This document shows positions 15,682 through 23,370 of a stretch of 23,916 bases of DNA, piece after piece. The position numbers and the translations under genes are program-made. The stretch lies in NCBI GenBank assembly GCA_035276605.1, contig DATELN010000236.1:1-23916 (forward strand). The letters run 5' to 3'. The stretch comes from GCA-003244245 sp035276605. GTDB taxonomy: Bacteria > Actinomycetota > Actinomycetes > Mycobacteriales > Pseudonocardiaceae. The notes beneath the pieces were generated by a model, which saw nothing but the letters and a program-made list of their open reading frames with translations, had not been told where the DNA came from and did no database searches. The stretch's first letter is position 1, and every line of letters begins with the position of its first letter.

Positions 15682-16938
15682 ATGCGGATTTTGATCGCGA
15701 CTGCGGGTTCACGGGGTGACGTGGTGCCGTACACCGGGTTGGGGGCGCGGTTGCGGCAGGCGGGTCATGAGGTGTCGTTGGCTACCCACACGAGGTTCGC
15801 TGGGTTAGTCGGCGTGGCGGGGTTGGAGTTTCGAGCGTTGCCGGTGGATCCGTGGGCCGAATTGGTCTCGGCTCGTGGTCAGCGTCTGGTCCGGGCCCGC
15901 AGTGCAGCGTTAGAGGTCACCGAACTGATCCGGTTAGGGCGACGGCTCATGCCGGCGCTTGGGCAGGGCGTGTTGGCGGCGGCCCAGCAAGGCGCTGACG
16001 TGCTGCTGGTATCTGCCACCATGGCACCACTGGGCCACGTCGTGGCCGAGGCACTCGGGCTGCCCAGCATCGAAGTCTTTCTCCAACCCATGACACCCAC
16101 CCGCGAGTTCCAGGCACCGATGCCCATCACCAGGCCACTGGGACCCTGGGGCAATTACCTGGTGGGCAGCATCACCCAGGCGGCGATCGACCAGTTGCTG
16201 GACCCCGCGGTGCGGCAGTTACGTCGACGCCTGGGGCTGCCCGCGCTGACCATCAGTGCCCAGCGGCGTCGAGCACGACGGCGTCGGTCACCCGTGCTGC
16301 ATGGGTTTTCCCCAGCTGTGGTCGCGCGCCCAGCGGACTGGCCACCAGGCATGCACGTGTGCGGCTACTGGTGGCCACACCAGGACCCGCACTGGCAACC
16401 CGCTGCTGAACTGCTTGACTTCTTGCAGGCAGGACCGCCCCCAGTGTTCGTGGGGTTCGGCAGTCGGGTAGTCCCCCACGCCGAGCGACTCAGCGCCACC
16501 GTCGGCGCCGCACTGCGACAAACTCGGCTGCGCGCCGTTATCCAAGCCGGCTGGTCGGGGCTCTCGGTTGCTAGCGACGATGTTTTTGCTGTCGACGAGA
16601 TACCCCATCACTGGCTCTTTCCCCAGATGGCCGCCGTCGTGCACCACTGCGGCGCGGGGACCACTGCAGCAGGACTGCGAGCTGGTGTTCCCGCGGTACC
16701 GCTACCAGCCCAGTTTGATACACCCTTCTGGGCAGCGAGACTGACCGCCCTGGGCGTGGCCGACACACCGATTCCCCTGCGCGAACTATCAGCCGATCAC
16801 CTGGCAGCAGCCCTCAAACACGCGGTAAACGAGCCCGCCTTGCGCCACCGAGCACAAACACTCGCCACCCAACTGGCCACCGAGGACGGTGCCGCCCAGG
16901 TGCTCCACACGGTGCAGCGGGTCGCCGCCTCAACATGA
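15682..16938 (+). CDS. GT1-family glycosyltransferase (UGT/erythromycin-type)
   Basis: A 418-aa GT-B fold enzyme. The N-terminal acceptor domain opens with MRILIATAGSRGDVVPYTGL, the standard GT1/28 start, then GHEVSLATH. The C-terminal nucleotide-sugar domain has VFVGFGSRV, and near residues 318-345 the donor signature HHCGAGTTAAGLRAGVPAVPL followed by QFDTPFWAARL. It should transfer a sugar from an NDP-sugar to a lipid, sterol or natural-product acceptor. ATG 15682 has GGGGGAG immediately upstream; the open frame back to 15535 is rejected. No partner biosynthetic genes are adjacent. It is intact, in contrast to the recombinase remnants on both sides. Confidence 0.88.
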   Translation: MRILIATAGSRGDVVPYTGLGARLRQAGHEVSLATHTRFAGLVGVAGLEFRALPVDPWAELVSARGQRLVRARSAALEVTELIRLGRRLMPALGQGVLAAAQQGADVLLVSATMAPLGHVVAEALGLPSIEVFLQPMTPTREFQAPMPITRPLGPWGNYLVGSITQAAIDQLLDPAVRQLRRRLGLPALTISAQRRRARRRRSPVLHGFSPAVVARPADWPPGMHVCGYWWPHQDPHWQPAAELLDFLQAGPPPVFVGFGSRVVPHAERLSATVGAALRQTRLRAVIQAGWSGLSVASDDVFAVDEIPHHWLFPQMAAVVHHCGAGTTAAGLRAGVPAVPLPAQFDTPFWAARLTALGVADTPIPLRELSADHLAAALKHAVNEPALRHRAQTLATQLATEDGAAQVLHTVQRVAAST

Positions 16939-17303
16939 CGGCACCCCAGCCCAGAGAGTATGGAGGAATTGGCCAGTCAGGCTGATACGAACATCTCTTC
17001 TGGCCGGAAGGATTCGTCTGCACTGGGTCGAGCAGACGCAACACTCCAGGAAGTCAGATTCTCCTTAGTAGGTATTATAGTGCTCCTTCTCGTCCCGAAT
17101 CCTGGATCAGTTCTGCGAGTCAATACTGTTGAATGCTGTTGTTGTACAGTTCGCCCCACCTAAAACTTGCCGTGGCGCCACGTAGAAAATTCGGTTGCCA
17201 TACCTAACCACGGTCAAGCGGGTCTAACTCAGGCATGCCGCGTCGGAGCGCCTGCACTCTGTAGCACCTTAGAGTCTCGTATGAGTCGGGCGGCCGGCGT
17301 AGA
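16939..17303. other. 365-bp spacer, lower GC
   Basis: AT-richer DNA after the glycosyltransferase. A 67-codon + frame at 16960 has an unconvincing product, including a run of four Cys. No structure was identified. Confidence 0.4.
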
Positions 17304-17525
17304 TCAGTCGATTCGGATCCATGCATCCATCCACGCAACCGGGTGCGCTGAAGAGCCGCCCGGCTCGCATTCAGCTTGCCGCGTCCGTTCTGAGTCCGGG
17401 TAGGGCTTGGCTCTGTACGTGTGACCATGGTGACGAACGACGGTGCCGGCACCGTAACTGTGCAGATCGTCGATGCTCCACTCAGGGAACTGATCACCCT
17501 GCGCCGTGGATGGCGTCTCCGTCAT
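17304..17525 (-). CDS. small protein resembling a CBM5/12-type carbohydrate-binding module
   Basis: A 73-aa protein from ATG 17525 (ATG 17528 directly before it is also possible), with AGAGG 6 nt upstream. The core reads FPEWSIDDLHSYGAGTVV, then GHTYRAKPYPDS and HPVAWMDAWIRID. This W-x-Y-x-G-x-V-x-G-x-Y-x-A-K-...-W-x-x-W pattern is that of small CBM5/12-like beta modules. No signal peptide is visible, so an intracellular or phage/mobile-element origin is possible. No catalytic domain is attached. It stands alone between the glycosyltransferase and an integrase remnant. Confidence 0.6.
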   Translation of the reverse strand: MTETPSTAQGDQFPEWSIDDLHSYGAGTVVRHHGHTYRAKPYPDSERTRQAECEPGGSSAHPVAWMDAWIRID

Positions 17526-17784
17526 CATTTGCCTCTCTCGTTGACCGGACACTCACATCCGAAGGCTATCGGAGCAGCAGGCATTAACACGGCAGGGACA
17601 CGAGACGCGCAGATCCTCAATGCGGCATGAGGACGCGCCTGCGCAAGCGTGGCTACGTCGAGCCGCATTGCCGCCTTCGACTACCGAAGTTCAAAGGTTT
17701 GGAGGAGTACGTCGAGGACTGAAGCAACGACTGGATGAAGGTCGCGGAGTCAGCTGTGAAGAAGTACGTGGATGCTCAGCCGAC

Positions 17785-18075
17785 GGTCGCATTGTTCGGC
17801 TACCTTCTCCGGTTCTCGCGCTACTTCGAAAGGACAGAACTGCACAAGATCAGCGCCGAGCAGGACTGGGCACGGCCTGGACTAACTATGATCTTGCCTT
17901 CTGCGCCAGCCAGATGGGGACCTATTGACCCACGCCGAGACTGGCACGAGTGGGCGGCCATCCTGAGTGGCGCTGGGCTCCCGCACACCCGACGACACAT
18001 CCCAGCACGCTCCTGGTCGGTCAAGACGTGTATCTGCAAGTCGTTCAGGAGACCCTCGGTCACACCGACCCCAGT
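17785..18075 (+). pseudogene. degenerate tyrosine recombinase, catalytic half
   Basis: The relic must be read across three frames. 17785-17919 gives GRIVRLPSPVLALLRKDR...WTNYDLAFCASQMG; 17921-17989 gives PIDPRRDWHEWAAILSGAGLPHT; 18004-18069 gives STLLVGQDVYLQVVQETLGHTD. That is the normal integrase order up to the LGH box. A deletion removes the HxxR box, and the tyrosine nucleophile is missing. The nucleotide sequence is clearly related to the remnant at 23371-23612, which keeps the HxxR residues. The upstream portion with the first catalytic Arg is not recognisable. Confidence 0.75.
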
Positions 18076-18218
18076 GGCTTCGGTTGCGGTCTTTGGCTGG
18101 GCGGAGGACGCTGGACGCCGGTCGGAGGTACCTCGAGTGCGCCAAACCAAGTGGCGTTCCGTTTTCGATGCAGGGCTCGCTAGAGGGACTCGGGCTCCCG
18201 AGGAAGCTGGTATCGACG

Positions 18219-18686
18219 ATGTGCGATACCCCAATCTTTGCGACTAAAGATCAGACATCATCGGGATGTCCTAACGCGCAAGCACTCCGCGTGGCGATCG
18301 ATCAGCCGATACCCGGTATGCGGGTGGTACGGGTGGCCGGCGCACTGGATATACAGACCGCGCCGCAACTGGATCCTTGCCTGCTCAGCCAGATCGACGG
18401 ACGTGGCGGACACGTCGTGGTAGATTTCAGCAAGGTCACCTTCCTTGGGGCGGCGGGCCTAGGAAGTCTGGTCAAGGCCAGAGAGGCCGCCGCTTGTCAC
18501 CACATCACGTTGCATTTAACTGGTGTTGACCGTCGAGCCGTCGCCCGTCCTTTGAAGATCACTGGGCTGCTCCCTACATTCTCCATTTCCCCCTCGATCG
18601 AATCGGTCATTGCCCGTGTGAGCGATCCAGTCCAGCTAACCGCATCCAACGCTTATCAAGACATCCCAGCAGTTTGCAGCCGATAG
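18219..18686 (+). CDS. STAS-domain protein, anti-sigma-factor-antagonist-like, lacking the phospho-serine
   Basis: A 155-aa protein with a STAS domain at about 23-140: MRVVRVAGALDIQTAPQL, HVVVDFSKVTFLGAAGLGSLV and HLTGVDRRAVARPLKITGL. In SpoIIAA-type antagonists the DSSG loop carries the serine phosphorylated by the anti-sigma kinase; here the loop reads GAAG (77-80), so neither serine is present. It may be locked in the active state or have a non-switching role. ATG 18219 has AGGAAG about 12 nt upstream. It converges with a second STAS gene that keeps SSSG. A stem-loop lies at its 3' end. Confidence 0.8.
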   Translation: MCDTPIFATKDQTSSGCPNAQALRVAIDQPIPGMRVVRVAGALDIQTAPQLDPCLLSQIDGRGGHVVVDFSKVTFLGAAGLGSLVKAREAAACHHITLHLTGVDRRAVARPLKITGLLPTFSISPSIESVIARVSDPVQLTASNAYQDIPAVCSR

Positions 18687-18713
18687 CCTCTCGATTTTTG
18701 GGACCGCGAGGCT
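18685..18713 (+). terminator. stem-loop after the STAS gene
   Basis: AGCCTCTCG and CGCGAGGCT pair at 8 of 9 positions around an 11-nt loop, overlapping the TAG stop. There is no clear T-run. It may terminate this gene and, by symmetry, the convergent one. Confidence 0.35.
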
Positions 18714-18837
18714 GAGGCTTGCCGGGCAGTCAGAAGTACTCTCGCACCATGGCTCACTCCCAATAAATAGAGTAACCGCGAACCTGTGTCAATGATGACC
18801 TGGTCTATGCGCAATTGTCTGTTCGACCGTGGTGGAG

Positions 18838-19263
18838 TCAGTCGATTATCGAGGTGACAGCGTCGGTAACAGTGGGATAGGTGTTGAACCGGTCCATCAG
18901 CTGGCTGACTTGTAGCGGACGTGCTACAGGGTAACTGACCAGGCCCGCCAGATGCAGCTGCGTAGTGGTGGTCTGGGCACTATCGCGGATGCTTAGGAGG
19001 CAGTTCAGCCCGCTAGAACTCAAAAACTGCACCTGCTGTAAGTCCACGACCAGGTGGCGCGGGGTGGTGCGCAGTTGGTTGCGTAGACATGTCTCAAGTA
19101 GCGGCGCGGTCACCATATCTAGTTCCCCGGCCACCGTCACCACGCATACGCCATCGGCGGGGTGCTCAACGGTAAGTCCCAACACCTCGGATGCGGTATT
19201 GATGGAATCATCGGCGTCGGGCCTGTCGGTGTGTTCGCTGGGCGAATCTTTGGCCATCACCAC
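18838..19263 (-). CDS. STAS-domain anti-sigma factor antagonist
   Basis: A protein of about 141 aa. The STAS domain covers about 30-140: GVCVVTVAGELDMVTAPLLE, HLVVDLQQVQFLSSSGLNCLL and LHLAGLVSYPVARPLQVSQL. The SSSG loop offers the expected phosphorylatable serine. The start is placed at GTG 19263 because GGAGGAG lies 7 nt upstream; GTG 19260 and ATG 19257 are also possible. An open frame running back to 19728 is rejected as overlapping the divergent kinase gene. It is divergent from the MEDS/HATPase kinase (275-nt spacer), its probable partner. It probably releases a sigma factor by sequestering that kinase/anti-sigma factor. Confidence 0.85.
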   Translation of the reverse strand: MVMAKDSPSEHTDRPDADDSINTASEVLGLTVEHPADGVCVVTVAGELDMVTAPLLETCLRNQLRTTPRHLVVDLQQVQFLSSSGLNCLLSIRDSAQTTTTQLHLAGLVSYPVARPLQVSQLMDRFNTYPTVTDAVTSIID

Positions 19264-19476
19264 CGGTCCGCTCCTCCCCGTACGCCGGGCACAGTGTGGC
19301 GGATAGCAACGTCGCCAGTCAAAGCAGCGCCATCCGGTTGGTGTGAAAGGCCGCAGGAACGGCGTTGCGCTGCGCCGTTGCTGCGCAGACCATAACTTGG
19401 TCGCTTCGCCAGAGTCCATCACGAAGCAGTAACCACGACGGCAAAGCCCGGCTGGTGCGTAAATGGGGCCGGTCAA

Positions 19477-19501
19477 GTTTGATCGTGGCGTAAGCGGGTA
19501 T
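19477..19501 (+). promoter_or_regulatory. SigF/SigB-type stress promoter GTTT-N15-GGGTAT
   Basis: GTTT (19477-19480) and GGGTAT (19496-19501) are separated by exactly 15 nt, matching the consensus of actinobacterial SigF/SigB-class promoters. It lies 37 nt before the kinase start and would let the stress sigma factor drive its own regulator. Confidence 0.65.
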
Positions 19502-19538
19502 AGGGGCTGCTGGGAAAGGTTTGTAGGGTCAGCGGGCA

Positions 19539-20525
19539 GTGTGGCTGCATGAACAGCAAAAGGGGGTGGCCTTGGTGTGCACCTCGGCCGATGGTCCGGG
19601 GCTACTGCATCACGGGTTGCTACACCCGCCGTCGGCGGACCTCGCCGATGTTGTCGCTCCGCTGGTCGCCGAACGACTGACTCGCGGGCAGCAGGTGCTC
19701 GTGGTGCTGCCTCCTGCCACCGCCGCAAAGCTGCACGGTCGGCTGCCCAGCCTGTCGGGATTGCACACCGCTGACTCGTCCACGCTTTATCGTCATCCCC
19801 GGCGAGTGCTGGGCCATTACCTGAACTGGATCACCGAAACCAGCGCGGGACGGTCAACCACAATCGTTGCTGCCCCGGATCTCGGCGGCGGCGACTCCTA
19901 TCGCACGGCGTTGTGGCTGCACATCGATGCCTTGACCACCCAGGTCCTCGCTGCGTGCAACCTCACACTGGTATGTGCCTACCCCTACGAGCCCAGTTCC
20001 AGTACCGCGGTCCGCCAGGCCCACCCCAGTCTGCTCAACGGAGCAGTCACCCCCAGCCCGGACCACCTGCCGCCTGAAGAATTTCTCACCAACCATCCAT
20101 TGCCCCCACCAAGTCAGCTGGGCCAACCCGACATCACCCACCTTATTGATCATCCCGCCCAGCTCACCGAACTACGCCAGGCCGCAAGCGGGCACGCTGC
20201 TCGAGCTGGACTGGCCGCCGACCGCGGTGAGGATTTCTTGCTCGCCATCACCGAAGTCGCCAGCAACGCCCTCGAACACGGCACCCCACCCGCCGCCGTG
20301 TGCTGGTGGACCACCCCGACCTCGGTTATCTGCCAAATCACTGACAATGGTCACTTCGCCCAACCGCTGGCCGGGCTCCTGCCGCCCCAAACAAACCAAC
20401 GCCGCGGCCGGGGCCTGTGGATGGCACACCAACTCTGCGACCAGGTCTATGTATGGCCTTTCCCCACCACCGTCCGACTCCACATGGACCGGACATCATC
20501 GACCGCCGAGGGCGAATGCTGGTGA
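19539..20525 (+). CDS. MEDS-domain anti-sigma regulatory kinase (HATPase_c)
   Basis: A 328-aa two-domain protein. The N-terminal MEDS-type sensory region covers about 12-180 (GLLHHGLLH, ERLTRGQQVLVVLPPAT, DALTTQVLAACNLTLVCAYPYE). The C-terminal SpoIIAB/RsbW-like ATPase covers about 205-325: the N-box FLLAITEVASNALEHG, ITDNGHFAQP (G1) and RGRGLWMAHQLCDQVYV (G2). It should bind ATP, phosphorylate STAS antagonists and/or bind a sigma factor. The start is GTG 19539; GTG 19575, with AAAAGGGGG 8 nt upstream, is an alternative. It is divergent from the SSSG-type STAS gene. There are no membrane segments, so cytoplasmic sensing is expected. Confidence 0.85.
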   Translation: MWLHEQQKGVALVCTSADGPGLLHHGLLHPPSADLADVVAPLVAERLTRGQQVLVVLPPATAAKLHGRLPSLSGLHTADSSTLYRHPRRVLGHYLNWITETSAGRSTTIVAAPDLGGGDSYRTALWLHIDALTTQVLAACNLTLVCAYPYEPSSSTAVRQAHPSLLNGAVTPSPDHLPPEEFLTNHPLPPPSQLGQPDITHLIDHPAQLTELRQAASGHAARAGLAADRGEDFLLAITEVASNALEHGTPPAAVCWWTTPTSVICQITDNGHFAQPLAGLLPPQTNQRRGRGLWMAHQLCDQVYVWPFPTTVRLHMDRTSSTAEGECW

Positions 20526-20639
20526 CACAACAGCGACCCAGCAGGCAACGCGGTTGACACACACGCCTCCTCCCAGGCCATCCCCCGTCCTCACTGCTGA
20601 CTTCGTCACGGGCGAAGCGGCCTTGACATCGAGGGCGCG

Positions 20640-20753
20640 ATGTGGACGATCCCGGACGAGCACTGCACCCTGACCTGGTTGGCCGGCTGGGAGGCAGCGA
20701 CGGTGAAGAACGTGGCGGCCGTGATACGCCGAGCAAGCAGCACCGCGGGGTGA
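20640..20753 (+). CDS. possible 37-aa ORF
   Basis: ATG 20640 to TGA 20751-20753 encodes MWTIPDEHCTLTWL... ending RRASSTAG. The peptide looks natural, with a Trp-rich motif and an amphipathic helix. The frame is open upstream to 20598 without another start, so this may be the C-terminal remnant of a small accessory gene. Function is unknown. Confidence 0.3.
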   Translation: MWTIPDEHCTLTWLAGWEAATVKNVAAVIRRASSTAG

Positions 20754-20943
20754 ACGATCGGTGAACGTTCCCGGTCTCGTGGTGACCTGCCCGGGGTGGT
20801 CGCCGTTAGACGGGTTCGGGTCGCGCCGGGCGCCAAGCCCCGAAATTGGCATTTGGTGCGGCCCATTCATCTGATCATTTTTGTCGTGATCACCTACATG
20901 TAGGTCGCGAGCTACAACCTCACCTACTCACACGCCCCACGTT
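20754..20943. other. spacer with palindrome, no gene
   Basis: Holds the ACCTACATGTAGGT palindrome. A 37-codon + frame at 20761 is not convincing. Confidence 0.4.
20892..20905. repeat. 14-bp perfect palindrome ACCTACATGTAGGT
   Basis: Every base is self-complementary. It lies 38 bp beyond the 3' end of the XRE regulator fragment. ACCTAC recurs at 20931-20936. It is operator-like, but the protein it would serve is unclear. Confidence 0.6.
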
Positions 20944-21339
20944 CTACCTCGGCGGTGGGGTCATGTGGTGCCCAGCGATGTGCACCGCCCGGGCGTAATC
21001 CTTGCTTTGCAACAGCCCCGGTATCAGTTCCAGCTCAAAGCCGCGGACCGATACGGCGTCGGCTTCCATCCCGATGTAGGCCTGGAGCCATTCAGGCGGC
21101 AGTCGGTAGGTGGCCCACCATCCCCGCCTGGTGCCCTCCCGGCGTAGATCCTCAAGTGTTTCGAGGCGGTCCAGTGCGCCGTACAGGCGTAGGGGCACTT
21201 CGAGGTCGGGTTTGCGGACGTCGTTGCGTCCGGTCTCTATGTGGCTGATGCGGGACCTGGCGCAGTCCAGCGCGGCCGCCGCGTCTTCCATGCGGAGCCC
21301 GGCGGCTTCACGTCGACTCGCTATGTTGCTCCCATACCC
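20944..21339 (-). pseudogene. truncated XRE/DUF5753-type helix-turn-helix regulator
   Basis: The frame is open from 21339. GSNIASRREAAGLR starts the family's HTH domain and continues MEDAAAALDCARSRISHIETGR, then the DUF5753 start (WWATYRLPPEWLQAYIGME..., FELELIPGLLQSKDYARAV). A TAA sits immediately upstream (21342-21340), so the normal initiator region is lost; the first ATG (21291) is inside helix 1. The frame stops after HHMTPPPR, about 130 residues against roughly 280 in intact members. It is broken at both ends. In intact loci such regulators pair with small DUF397 proteins; none is seen here. Confidence 0.75.
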
Positions 21340-21690
21340 TTAATAGCGGGCACTACCCCGCAGAGCCGGATCGGCGCCACCATCCGGCGCTGGCCGGGTT
21401 ACATCGGCAAGGACGTCTGTCGCGTCGCTTTCGGCGGTTTCGAGACCACACCCAACCCACTAACGATCATAACTTTCCATGATCGAGGCTAACTTTGCGC
21501 AGGTCCGCGGTAGAGACGCCCTGAGATAATCCCCGGGTGAGAAAGCTAACCCAGCTACCCCCGAGTTAACCCCACCGTCACAGCAAACGAAGACATAGCT
21601 CCCACTGGCGCCGCCGCGGGACCGAGCGCGCGATGGTGGTCAACGGCTACGTCGGGAGCCGGGTGCCGGGGACTGACGTTGAGGTACAGC
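21340..21690. other. 351-bp spacer
   Basis: Contains a 7-bp inverted repeat CGATCAT-N8-ATGATCG (21464-21485), possibly a terminator or operator. ORFs here are not protein-like. Confidence 0.4.
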
Positions 21691-21939
21691 TCAACTCGGC
21701 GCTGGCCCGCCTTCACCACCCGCAGCTTTGGTGCAGGTCCATCCATTTGCCTCGTAAGAGTGCTTTTCTGATGCGGGGACTATGATCACCCCAATTGGGT
21801 CGTAGTCGTTTGTACAATGGAATAAAGGCTCTCCGCCTCGTCCTCCGTCTCCTGAAGCGCTGGCTAGTGGTGCCATGGCGACGCTTAAGCCACCGGTCAA
21901 CAGCGCACTTGCTATTCCAGCAATTACGACTTTCCGCAT
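21691..21939 (-). CDS. small secreted protein with one Cys pair
   Basis: An 82-aa protein from ATG 21939, with AAGGAG 8 nt upstream. A classical signal peptide (MRKVV, a hydrophobic core to about 24, ALASA-like cleavage near 28) precedes a mature part of about 54 residues. It has a Gly-rich start, Cys42 and Cys69 (HCTNDYDP ... NGWTC) that could form one disulphide, and a Gly/Pro-rich end. No enzymatic motif is seen. Upstream in-frame ATGs (to 22014) would spoil the signal peptide and are rejected. The role is unknown; an exported small structural, interaction or antimicrobial-type protein is conceivable. Confidence 0.75.
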   Translation of the reverse strand: MRKVVIAGIASALLTGGLSVAMAPLASASGDGGRGGEPLFHCTNDYDPIGVIIVPASEKHSYEANGWTCTKAAGGEGGPAPS

Positions 21940-22126
21940 ACCTTGGACTCCTTCTAGGCAAGAACCCTTCATGGCAGGGCGATCGGCGATCTCGGTAATG
22001 GCCCGGTGGTCCATGACGTACTCGATGGGGTAGTTTCTTGTATCGTGGTAGCTCGATTATCTGTTACCCATGACGGCGGAGGAGGCCACGGGAGCCTGTC
22101 ATGATGCAGCCCACACAATCGTTACC

Positions 22127-22244
22127 GCTTGGGGAAGCGCATGATCGTTCAGCTTCCCCGGTGGGGAAGAATCCCCCACCTTTGGGAACCGCCGTTTCGT
22201 ACCTGCTTCCCCAGCAACGACCGCGGAAACACCGATTTGGGAAG
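22127..22244. repeat. cluster of GGGGAAG / CTTCCCC inverted repeats
   Basis: GGGGAAG at 22131-22137 and 22163-22169 and CTTCCCC at 22153-22159 and 22206-22212 alternate. 22153-22169 forms a perfect 7-bp stem with a GGT loop. A shortened TGGGAAG lies at 22238-22244. Confidence 0.7.
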
Positions 22245-22411
22245 ATCATCCGCGTAGCTCCAAGGCCCGCTACACCTGCTCCAGGCGCCGTACCGAGTCC
22301 CCGTTGTGCTTGCGGATGGCAACCCAAGGCTTGGGCCCTGGTGACAGGACTGACCTGCAGATCCACGACCGGCGCAAGGACCTGACTGAACGGGCATGAA
22401 CGGCAGGGAAC

Positions 22412-22433
22412 TGCAACCCTTTGTGCAACCCTT
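22412..22433 (+). repeat. direct repeat TGCAACCCTT x2
   Basis: Two copies at 22412-22421 and 22424-22433. With the preceding ATGAACGGCAG (22396-22406) the region resembles 23617-23640, downstream of the integrase remnant. Confidence 0.6.
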
Positions 22434-22596
22434 AAGCTTGATCTGGATCTTGTTGGACGCCCCGCAGTACGGGATGCCATTGACAACTATGAGGCCGTAT
22501 AAAATAAACGCTATACAACCGTATATCCCGCTATCACACGGTGCACGCCTGGATTGAGTGTCCGGCCTCTACCGTGTCAAGGCGGCTTTTAGGCTG

Positions 22597-23152
22597 CTAT
22601 CCCGTGCTGCGTAGCGGTTGGAGTGTTCCTGATTTTATTGACAGTGGTGCGATGGCTCTCACACCGGTGGAATCGATGGTGGTGACGAACAGCCGGCGAT
22701 CATGACGCGCGTACCACCAGATGACGTTGAACAAAATGGCCGTCAATTCGAACGTCATGCCGTGCAAGACGACGGCAATGCGCTGTCGTGTCCGTCGTGG
22801 AACGCCTTGGCCAAAACCGAGGCGGCGAACGGCAGGAACGTGATATCCATCAGCAGCACGGTGTTCAAGGACAGCACCATCCGGTCGGCGCTACGGATGT
22901 GGTCGAACATGACGTGACGATTAGCCCACACTTGCCCGATCAACATGAAGGTGAGGCCGTAAGCCATATAAGACGGCCACAGCGCGGCTAGGCCAGCACC
23001 AGGTGCCCAGCGTCCTGCGGTGGGCGGATCTCCAGGACAAGCAAAGTGACGGCGATAGCGATGACCGCATCGCTAAAGGCGACGATCCGCGCCGGGTCGC
23101 GCTCCGCGCCAAATGGCGTTGACCTTCCTGGTCCACCAACACCTTCTGTCAC
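22597..23152 (-). pseudogene. TMEM175-family (DUF1211) potassium channel gene with two frameshifts
   Basis: Three frames together make a near full-length TMEM175-type protein of about 185 residues. Segment 1, from GTG 23152, contains RIVAFSDAVIAIAVTLLVLEI (the channel's FSD signature helix in the family) and stops at 22988. Segment 2 gives AALWPSYMAYGLTFMLIGQ, WANRHVMF and LNTVLLMDITFLPF, and stops at 22755. Segment 3 gives RIAVVLHGMTFELTAILFN and WWYARHDRRLF, and ends at 22597. Restoring one C in each of two C-runs (near 22990 and 22783) rejoins all three. Intact members are membrane K+ channels. The C-terminus looks shortened. Decay or sequencing error are both possible. Confidence 0.8.
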
Positions 23153-23370
23153 CGTCCCAGCGTGAGACACCAGACGCCGCAGCACGCGCAGCCGGGCCGC
23201 GTGTCGTCTAACTGGGGCATCACCCACGCCAGGATCGCGCGCGACGAGCAGGTGAAAGACGGGCACATCTGTCGCATCGAACCTCTACCGACCCTGCGGC
23301 ACGATCACCATGGGGCAGGCCACCGACTGCCCGGCCCCACGCGACGCTCCGCGATGAGGGCTACTCTGAG

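Larger units (their letters stand above)
21940..22596. other. 657-bp spacer rich in short repeats
   Basis: No gene supported. It contains a GGGGAAG/CTTCCCC inverted-repeat cluster (22127-22244), a TGCAACCCTT direct repeat (22412-22433) and an AT-rich GTATA/TATAC block (about 22480-22545). Confidence 0.5.

Noticed and set aside
16960..17163. 67-codon ORF with a hydrophobic segment
   Set aside because: Weak start context, a Cys run and no gene-like codon bias.
19264..19728. Long N-terminal extension of the minus-strand STAS gene
   Set aside because: It runs through the SigF-type promoter and the kinase start, and has no domain character.
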